Source of the DNA: CAZYYO01 sp964650965
GTDB taxonomy: Bacteria; Bacillota; Clostridia; Lachnospirales; Lachnospiraceae
DNA: 24,151 nucleotides
Assembly (NCBI GenBank): GCA_964650965.1
Contig: CAZYYO010000040.1
Location: forward strand, 1 to 24,151
Reading direction: 5' to 3'
The notes under the pieces: generated by a model
Told to the model about the DNA's origin: nothing
Seen by the model: the letters and a program-made list of their open reading frames with translations, nothing else
Database searches by the model: none
Program-made: the position numbers and the translations under genes
Shown: positions 14,389 through 20,264 of the stretch, in pieces
Numbering within the stretch: position 1 is the first letter of the stretch
How the letters are laid out: every line of letters begins with the position of its first letter

Positions 14389-17133
14389 ATGTATACAATG
14401 GAAACAACCTTAGGGGAACTATTTGACATTCCACAGGTAATGGAATTTCTTAAAAAGGTGGCACCACAGATGGTAGAGGGACCAGCAGTGGGCTATATGA
14501 CACCCCTTAGTCTGGCTACCGTAGCAGGTATGCAGCCGGGAATGGATGAGATGGCACAGGCAATTTTAGATGTGGCCAATGGCAAGGGTACTGACTTTGT
14601 TCCCGTAGACCCTAGAACTCAGAAACCAGTAGTAGTAGTTCAGGATAACAGTATTGTAGCAGGCTATGGCATTGATGATGTGGACGGCAAGCTGTATATG
14701 TTAGACCATCGCTTTTCAGGCTGCATTGTTGTACAGTTTAGCAAGGAGATTAATCCGGATATTCCAGGAAGTATTACCTATCAGGGAGAGAAACTGGATT
14801 ATTTTATAGATAAGATTGCTATTGCTGGAAATATGCAAATGATAGGCATCTTTGTTCGAAATATATGTACTCAGTATCATCAGAAATATGTGCTTCATAT
14901 GGAAGGATTTACTGATATGGATGGTAATGTAATGGACCCTTGTGATTACAGCTTCTCTACATTACCCCAGGGAGAGCCAGACCCGGCATATGCAGCAAAT
15001 GATGCTGTTGCACTTCAGGCAGCAGAAGAAGGCATTGTATTATTAAAGAATGAGAATGACACCCTTCCTTTGGCGAAAGATGCTACCCTGGCACTGTATG
15101 GAGCAACGGATTTTCGTATGGGTGCTGTTGGGGCCGGTAAGATTAATCCAAGATACAGTGTGCGTCTTGGCAGAGCAATGGAAGAAAGTACCTTTACCGT
15201 ATCTCAGGCAGCAGATACCTGCGTTTTTGTTATTAGTCGTGCTTCTGGTGAGAACTACGATAATGGAGCGTTCCCGGGAGAGTATTATCTTACCCAGGAA
15301 GAAGAGCAGCTGATACAAGACCTTACCAGCAAATATGAGAAAACGGTAGCAATTATTAATTCCGGCTATCCTATGGATATTCGCTTCCTTCAGACCTATG
15401 GCGTGGATGCAGCCATCTGGTGTGGCTTCCCTGGAATGCTGGGAGGAACAGCAGTGGTAAATATCTTAAATGGCACGGTGAATCCTTCAGGAAAGCTGCC
15501 GGATACCTGGTCTTTGGATTACTATGATATTCCATCCAGTAAGAACTTCTATATGCCCGAGACACCGGAAGGAGCATTGGATGCAGACCATGATGTATGG
15601 GTAGATACAGTCTATGAAGAGGATATTTATGTAGGCTATCGCTATTTTGAGACCTTCGGTAAGGAAGTAGCATATCCCTTTGGTTATGGTCTGTCTTATA
15701 CAAAGTTTAACCAGGAAGCATTACAGGTGGATGTACACCAGGATGTGCTTAAGAGTGATGCAGCAGGACAAAACGCAGCATCCCTGATATCCCTCACACT
15801 TCAGGTAACCAATCAGGGAACCGTAGCCGGCAAGGATGTTTTGGAGATTTACGCAGCAATTCCAGATGGCAAGCTAGAACAGCCGGCAAAACGTCTGGTA
15901 GCATTTGATAAGACCCAGGAGCTGGCTTTCGGAGAATCCCAGAAGCTGACTCTGGAGATTCCAGTAGAACGGTTTACCTCTTATGATGAGGAACAGGCAG
16001 CATTTGTTATGGAAGCAGGAACGTATCAGTTGTATCTAGGGGCTTCTGTACAGGATGTGAAGGAAATTGGAAGCTTTACCCTGGATAGCAATACGGTTGT
16101 CAAGTCGGTAGGGGATTACATGACTCCACCAGTTGCATTTACCAGATTATCCAAGAAGGATGACACGACCTATCCCCAGGGCAAGCTGTCAGGCATTATT
16201 GATGGTGTTCATGAGCTGGTACACAAGGGTAGCCGAGAGAAGATTGCAGATCTTCCAGTGGACTTTGGTACCATTGGTCAGGAGGTAGATTCCTGGTCCA
16301 TTGAAGAACTGGCTCGCTTTTCTGTATGTGCAAGCTCTGGATGGGGCATGCAGGATGTCGGTGTGGCAGGACGTGTCAGCCGGTTGGAAGGAAGAGATAT
16401 TCCATATTATGCAGTATCGGATGGTAATAATGGCGTAAATATTAATAAACCAAACATTGGTATGCCTACCAGTAATCTGGTATGTGCTACCTGGAATTCC
16501 AATCTGGCATATCAGGTAGGAGAGGTTATTGCAAAAGAAGCAAAGGAAAATGATGTTCGCATGATTCTTGCTCCAGCCATGAACATCCACAGAAATCCAC
16601 TGTGTGGACGCCATCCGGAGTATTTCTCCGAGGATCCATATTTGGCAGGAATCATGGCAGGAAATCAGTGCAAGGGCTTAGAGGAAAATGGCATGGCAAG
16701 CAGTGTTAAGCATGTATGCTGCAACAATTCTGAAGCTACTCGTAAGAGAAATCACAGTATTTTATCTAAGAGAGCCCTGCGGGAAATATATCTAAGAGCT
16801 TTTTTCGTTGCCTTTGAGGTACAGAAGCCCGCATCTATTATGACCGGATACAATGCTTGCAATGGTGTATTTACCGCAGCAGACGAAGAGATGATTCAGG
16901 GAATCTTCCGAAGAGAATATGGTCTGGAAGGCTATGTAATGACTGACTGGAACAGCTATGATACAGCGGATGTAGCTCAGGCCGTAGCAGCCGGTAACTG
17001 CTGGATGACCCCGGGAACTACCGACAGTACCTACACCGCACCAATCATAGAAGGAATTAAGAATGGCACCATCAGTGAAAGCCGTCTGCGACAGAACGTG
17101 AAGTATATGCTGCGGGTAATTCGAAATATTTAA
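14389..17133 (+). CDS. GH3 family glycosidase (beta-glucosidase-like), inverted domain order, copy 2
   Basis: A 914-residue paralog of the enzyme at 325-2967 with the same reversed order. An Ig-like N-terminal part (about 85-185, ending HMEGFTDMDGN) is followed by GH3_C (about 205-440, FGYGLSYTKF), a fibronectin-III-like domain (about 460-560) and the C-terminal TIM barrel (about 640-914). The nucleophile is D853 in VMTDW; the likely acid/base is E288 in RASGEN, by analogy. The barrel has RNPLCGRHPEYFSEDPYL. It carries about 60 extra N-terminal residues (TLGELFDIPQVMEFLKK and following) that are helical and absent from copy 1. The start has AGGAGG (14374-14379) 9 bases upstream. No export signal is seen. 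It stands alone between a divergent regulator and a strong terminator, so it is its own transcription unit. Sugar specificity is not determinable here. Confidence 0.93.
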   Translation: MYTMETTLGELFDIPQVMEFLKKVAPQMVEGPAVGYMTPLSLATVAGMQPGMDEMAQAILDVANGKGTDFVPVDPRTQKPVVVVQDNSIVAGYGIDDVDGKLYMLDHRFSGCIVVQFSKEINPDIPGSITYQGEKLDYFIDKIAIAGNMQMIGIFVRNICTQYHQKYVLHMEGFTDMDGNVMDPCDYSFSTLPQGEPDPAYAANDAVALQAAEEGIVLLKNENDTLPLAKDATLALYGATDFRMGAVGAGKINPRYSVRLGRAMEESTFTVSQAADTCVFVISRASGENYDNGAFPGEYYLTQEEEQLIQDLTSKYEKTVAIINSGYPMDIRFLQTYGVDAAIWCGFPGMLGGTAVVNILNGTVNPSGKLPDTWSLDYYDIPSSKNFYMPETPEGALDADHDVWVDTVYEEDIYVGYRYFETFGKEVAYPFGYGLSYTKFNQEALQVDVHQDVLKSDAAGQNAASLISLTLQVTNQGTVAGKDVLEIYAAIPDGKLEQPAKRLVAFDKTQELAFGESQKLTLEIPVERFTSYDEEQAAFVMEAGTYQLYLGASVQDVKEIGSFTLDSNTVVKSVGDYMTPPVAFTRLSKKDDTTYPQGKLSGIIDGVHELVHKGSREKIADLPVDFGTIGQEVDSWSIEELARFSVCASSGWGMQDVGVAGRVSRLEGRDIPYYAVSDGNNGVNINKPNIGMPTSNLVCATWNSNLAYQVGEVIAKEAKENDVRMILAPAMNIHRNPLCGRHPEYFSEDPYLAGIMAGNQCKGLEENGMASSVKHVCCNNSEATRKRNHSILSKRALREIYLRAFFVAFEVQKPASIMTGYNACNGVFTAADEEMIQGIFRREYGLEGYVMTDWNSYDTADVAQAVAAGNCWMTPGTTDSTYTAPIIEGIKNGTISESRLRQNVKYMLRVIRNI

Positions 17134-17149
17134 TTAAATTTTAGAATCC

Positions 17150-17193
17150 AAAAACACTCCTGCTTTGTAAGGCTAAGGCAGGAGTGTTTTTTT
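17150..17193 (+). terminator. Rho-independent terminator after GH3 gene 2
   Basis: A stem of at least 14 pairs (core CACTCCTGC with GCAGGAGTG) is followed by seven Ts (17187-17193). Five As precede the left arm, so it could also work on the minus strand. It separates the glycan locus from the BlaI/BlaR1-like cassette. Confidence 0.92.
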
Positions 17194-17212
17194 GATATAA
17201 ATATAAAACAAT

Positions 17213-17241
17213 TTGACTATTCTACATCTGTAGTATATAAT
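17213..17241 (+). promoter_or_regulatory. Promoter of the secreted protein-blaI-blaR1-like cassette
   Basis: TTGACT (17213-17218) and TATAAT (17236-17241) with exactly 17 bases between form a near-consensus housekeeping promoter. It would be strong unless repressed. No other promoter is evident before the repressor or protease gene, so all three genes probably share it. Confidence 0.85.
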
Positions 17242-17259
17242 TACTACAGATGTAGAATA
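17218..17259 (+). promoter_or_regulatory. Double BlaI/MecI-type operator in a 42-base perfect palindrome
   Basis: Eighteen-base arms (17218-17235 and 17242-17259) are perfect inverted copies around a 6-base centre that is exactly the -10 hexamer. Each arm contains a smaller dyad, CTACATCTGTAG (17222-17233) and CTACAGATGTAG (17244-17255). Both fit TACANNTGTA, the box bound by BlaI, MecI and the related CopY repressors. One site fills the -35/-10 spacer and the other covers the transcription start, so binding would block RNA polymerase. The repressor encoded at 18049 is the natural ligand. Confidence 0.85.
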
Positions 17260-17282
17260 AAAAACTAAGGAGGATATTACTT

Positions 17283-18002
17283 ATGAAGAAATGGGTTGGT
17301 TTATTTTTAACAATGGTATTGTCGGTAAGTTGTTTAGTAGGTTCCATGTTGAATGTGCAGGCACAAGAAAAACCAAAGCTGGAATATATAGATCCAGTAC
17401 AAAAGGCGGCATTGCAGTTGCAAAGGGATTTTCCAGATGCAGAAATTATGGTGTCTAATGGTATGGTTCATGTTGTGCTAGATGAAGAAACATCAAAAAA
17501 ATTAACATCATCTAACAATGGCATATCTACATATGCTACAATTGCATATAGTAGTATTGGTGGATCGTATAGAAATTTCTCTGTCCCGGTGTATGAGACA
17601 TATTTTCCATACTCACAGGTTTATATGGATAGTAATGCAGTTACAGCAGCTTTATTAAAAATGGTGCAACCTAATTTTTACGCATGGGTAATTGACAAGT
17701 CTTGGAATGGAGTATCAAATGCACAAATTACTGCATTAGCATTAAAAGAATGGGGGATTGCTGTTCCAGTAGGAGTAATTAATGTAATGGCTTCAATGCT
17801 ATACTGGTATTGTTCCAATTGGGATTATGTTGCATTGAATGTAGCACAATCACGTTCTAATCAGGGAAAAGCATATGTAGTACATGGAAATACAAATGAA
17901 GGTGTGTATTATGCATTCTATGCAGCTTGGAACGGTACATCGTGTCCAACATACTTGGGATATAATGCAAGTTGGTACGCTGGAGTATATGATTTCGGCT
18001 GA
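17283..18002 (+). CDS. Secreted protein of unknown function, first gene of the BlaI/BlaR1-like cassette
   Basis: A 239-residue protein not recognised as any named family. A Sec signal peptide is clear: MKKW, a hydrophobic core, and cleavage predicted after VQA (residue 27). C17 lies in the signal but lacks a lipobox. The mature ~212 residues begin with a charged helical part (PVQKAALQLQRDF), then NGMVHVVLDEET, then an aromatic-rich body. A hydrophobic segment (about 158-176, GIAVPVGVINVMASMLYWY) precedes C177, and C221 could pair with it. There are no beta-lactamase motifs (SxxK, SDN, KTG). Two hand-counted 60-base blocks (from 17461 and 17641) are 30 and 33% G+C, against 50% for one block in the preceding GH3 gene, hinting at acquisition. 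AAGGAGG (17267-17273) is 9 bases from the ATG. A secreted bacteriocin-like or envelope-protective protein is possible but unproven. Confidence 0.85.
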   Translation: MKKWVGLFLTMVLSVSCLVGSMLNVQAQEKPKLEYIDPVQKAALQLQRDFPDAEIMVSNGMVHVVLDEETSKKLTSSNNGISTYATIAYSSIGGSYRNFSVPVYETYFPYSQVYMDSNAVTAALLKMVQPNFYAWVIDKSWNGVSNAQITALALKEWGIAVPVGVINVMASMLYWYCSNWDYVALNVAQSRSNQGKAYVVHGNTNEGVYYAFYAAWNGTSCPTYLGYNASWYAGVYDFG

Positions 18003-18048
18003 TTAGAAAGTTTTTTAAGGGTATTTAACGAATAGGAGATTATAGTCA

Positions 18049-18423
18049 ATGAAAAAACTAACACGTATTTCAGAAGGCGAATTGGAAATTATGCAGGCGG
18101 TTTGGCATGGAGAGACCCCTATTACAAGAGGCACTATTGAACAGGAGATTGCGAAGCATCGCACACTTGCTACTACCACGATTTTAACATTTCTTGCAAG
18201 ATTGTGCGAAAAAGGATATTTGTCTATTGAACGACGTGGAAAAACCAATTATTACACACCACTTGTTGAAGAAAGGGAATATCTGGCCTGTGAGAGTAAA
18301 ATATTACTAAAGAAATTATATGGCGGATCCATGATGACACTTGCAACATCTCTTAGTGATGCAGGTATCAGTCACAAGGAGTTAGAAGAACTACGTCAAA
18401 TGTTGGATGAGGATAAAATATGA
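18049..18423 (+). CDS. BlaI/MecI-family transcriptional repressor
   Basis: A 124-residue winged-helix repressor of the penicillinase-repressor family, normal in length. The N-terminal DNA-binding half shows the family pattern: ISEGELEIMQAVW, then a recognition-helix region LATTTILTFLARLCEKG and wing SIERRGKTNYYTPLV. The C-terminal half (about 75-124, LLKKLYGGSMMTLATSL) corresponds to the dimerisation part that BlaR1-type signalling inactivates by proteolysis. It lacks the cysteine cluster of copper-sensing CopY, having one Cys only, so copper control is unlikely. It follows the secreted protein gene by 46 bases and overlaps the protease gene by ATGA. It probably binds the palindrome at 17218-17259 and so represses its own operon. 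Confidence 0.93.
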   Translation: MKKLTRISEGELEIMQAVWHGETPITRGTIEQEIAKHRTLATTTILTFLARLCEKGYLSIERRGKTNYYTPLVEEREYLACESKILLKKLYGGSMMTLATSLSDAGISHKELEELRQMLDEDKI

Positions 18424-19865
18424 TGAATGTTAACCAATTGGTTGTTATTAATTCCATGATATTGGTATTGCTGTCTTATTATTTCTACTATATTGCAGTG
18501 AAAAGAGATGAGAATAGGACCAGAAAATTACAGTGGGCAAGAGCAGGAATGCTATTTATTGTTATTCTTGCACTAATGTCACGGGTTTTTCTTTATCAGG
18601 GAGTAAGGGGTGGAATACAATATCTCATCTTGTCCCTGGTAGATGTCTTGGTATTTATCAGCATTTTTTACTTTGTCTTACTAATGCTCTTATCAGTTTT
18701 TCGGAGGTATTTTACAGGACATTTTTGTTCGTTTTTATGGATCATACCTATGATTTTAATATTACGCTTTCCAATAAGCCTTCTTGCATACAGAAATCAT
18801 ATACCAATTTATCTCTATCTTCCTTTTTCGGAAAAGCTGCTTAACGTAATCGTTGGAATTTGGATAACAGGTGGAATGGTTGTCATGGGATACCAGCTTT
18901 GGCAGCATTATATGATTTGTAATAAGCTTCAAATGTGTTCGACAGACGTGTCAGACCCAGTGCTACAGATTGCCAAAGAAATATGCGAACAGATGGAAAT
19001 CCAAGATACCATAGAAATCTTTGAAAATCATCTTATCCGAAGTCCACTTAGTATCAAAAGAAAGAGAGGAAAAGTGACAATTTATCTTCCAGCTGTCAGC
19101 TATTCCAAGGATGAATTGAGAATGATTTTCAGGCATGAACTATGTCACATTCGCCGGGATGATATTGGCGTCAAATTTTTTCTAAGCATATGTCGTGCTA
19201 TTTGCTGGTTCCATCCATTTGTATGGGTCGCAATTCGTAAAGCCAGTGAGGATATGGAGTTGTCTTGTGATGAAGTAGTTATACATATGAGCCAAAACTC
19301 CCGAAAGGAATATGCCAGGTTATTGCTTCATTCAGCAGGGGAAGAACGGGGATATACTACATGTTTATCGGGGAAAGCCAAATCATTGCAGTATCGTATG
19401 CATCGCATCTTGAATGGAACAGGAAAAGCATATTCCGGATGGATGATGATAGGAATGATTGTCCTTATGTGTTCACTTGCCTATGGTTCCATCCAAGTTA
19501 CATATGGACGGGGAACCATTTCCTCAGAGATTGCAACGGCACAGGAAATGCAGGACTTGGGTAGTCAAATATTTTATGATGATGCCTGGAGTGCACATTC
19601 TATTTCAGAGGTGCTTGTTTCTAGGGAGGGAGAATTGGAGGGACAATCCAAAATAACTGCTTCTAAGTACATAGAGCAAATCCGGATTGAAAGAATTGCA
19701 ACTGGTATGCAATATGATTTTGCGGAAGACAGGAAGGCTTTTTTGGCGATAGATAACAAATTGTTTGTTACAATATCAGATCATATTCTGATGATACAGG
19801 AAATAGGAAAATCAACGGAATATTATCACATTACAAGTGAGGTTCACTGGGATCAGATAATGTGA
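18420..19865 (+). CDS. BlaR1/MecR1-like M56 membrane metalloprotease without penicillin-sensor domain
   Basis: A 481-residue polytopic membrane protein. Hydrophobic segments lie at about 6-27, 43-60, 66-94, 103-123 and 139-158, with a last one at 339-360. The zinc-protease motif HELCH is at 239-243 in the cytoplasmic loop, and E280 in MELSCDE is the likely third ligand, as in M56 peptidases. After the last membrane segment only about 120 residues remain outside. In BlaR1 and MecR1 this part is a ~250-residue penicillin-binding domain; here no SxxK or KTG motif is visible, so another signal must be sensed. Two ATGs (18420, 18423) are in tandem; 18420 gives the four-base overlap with the repressor gene. 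The expected action is cleavage, direct or indirect, of the repressor, switching on the secreted protein. Confidence 0.88.
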   Translation: MMNVNQLVVINSMILVLLSYYFYYIAVKRDENRTRKLQWARAGMLFIVILALMSRVFLYQGVRGGIQYLILSLVDVLVFISIFYFVLLMLLSVFRRYFTGHFCSFLWIIPMILILRFPISLLAYRNHIPIYLYLPFSEKLLNVIVGIWITGGMVVMGYQLWQHYMICNKLQMCSTDVSDPVLQIAKEICEQMEIQDTIEIFENHLIRSPLSIKRKRGKVTIYLPAVSYSKDELRMIFRHELCHIRRDDIGVKFFLSICRAICWFHPFVWVAIRKASEDMELSCDEVVIHMSQNSRKEYARLLLHSAGEERGYTTCLSGKAKSLQYRMHRILNGTGKAYSGWMMIGMIVLMCSLAYGSIQVTYGRGTISSEIATAQEMQDLGSQIFYDDAWSAHSISEVLVSREGELEGQSKITASKYIEQIRIERIATGMQYDFAEDRKAFLAIDNKLFVTISDHILMIQEIGKSTEYYHITSEVHWDQIM

Positions 19866-19916
19866 CAACCTTTTTGTTAGGTGAAAAGCAGAAAAGGATA
19901 ATTATTATAGAATCTC

Positions 19917-19945
19917 TTGACTTTCCCCGTTTTTTTCACTATGAT
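19917..19945 (+). promoter_or_regulatory. Promoter of the valS T-box leader
   Basis: TTGACT (19917-19922) and TATGAT (19940-19945) are separated by 17 bases, placing the transcription start near 19952 and giving a leader of about 310 bases before valS. Confidence 0.8.
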
Positions 19946-19951
19946 AAGGGA

Positions 19952-20212
19952 GATAAAAGGCAGTGAAGAAGAGGAGTAGATATCATCCATTCCAAGAGAG
20001 AGAAATCCACAGGCTGTAAGATTTCTTGTCTAAGGAAATATCGAAGGTAGCTTCTGAGCCGGAGGTGCAAGCCAGTATTATATTTCATTAGGAAATTCAT
20101 ATGCTGGAAGAAGCCATCCCGCCTCGTCCCCGTTAAGGATAAGATAAGAGATAGCAAGGTGGTACCGCGATACTTCGCCCTATGCAAATATATATTTGCA
20201 TAGGGCTTTTTT
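19952..20212 (+). promoter_or_regulatory. T-box riboswitch controlling valS (Val specifier GTA)
   Basis: This leader fills the gap between the M56 protease gene and valS. The T-box consensus AAGGTGGTACCGCG is at 20156-20169. Stem I shows the usual landmarks: an AGTAGA-type loop (near 20000-20010), an AGAGAG bulge and the specifier region GAAGGTAGC. GTA at 20047-20049 is the most likely specifier codon and encodes valine, agreeing with the downstream gene. Uncharged tRNA-Val would bind the specifier and the T-box bulge, favouring the antiterminator and letting transcription pass into valS and deoC. Confidence 0.93.
20177..20212 (+). terminator. T-box terminator hairpin
   Basis: A 30-base perfect inverted repeat (20177-20206, arms beginning GCCCTATGC) is followed by six Ts. 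It is the terminator half of the T-box switch, mutually exclusive with the antiterminator that uses the element at 20156-20169. Confidence 0.92.
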
Positions 20213-20264
20213 CATCCCTGGTACACCACATTTACTTCATAATTAAGAGAAGGAGCATAACATT

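Noticed and set aside
16189..16614. Minus-strand open frame of 141 codons
   Set aside because: It is antisense to the conserved barrel of GH3 gene 2, with composition typical of a complementary-frame artefact.
17283..18002. Lipoprotein or beta-lactamase identity for the secreted protein
   Set aside because: C17 is preceded by SVS, not a lipobox, and the SxxK, SDN and KTG motifs are absent.
18049..18423. CopY-type copper repressor, because the operator fits TACANNTGTA
   Set aside because: The protein lacks the C-terminal cysteine cluster of CopY and is followed by an M56 protease, so the BlaI/MecI branch fits better.
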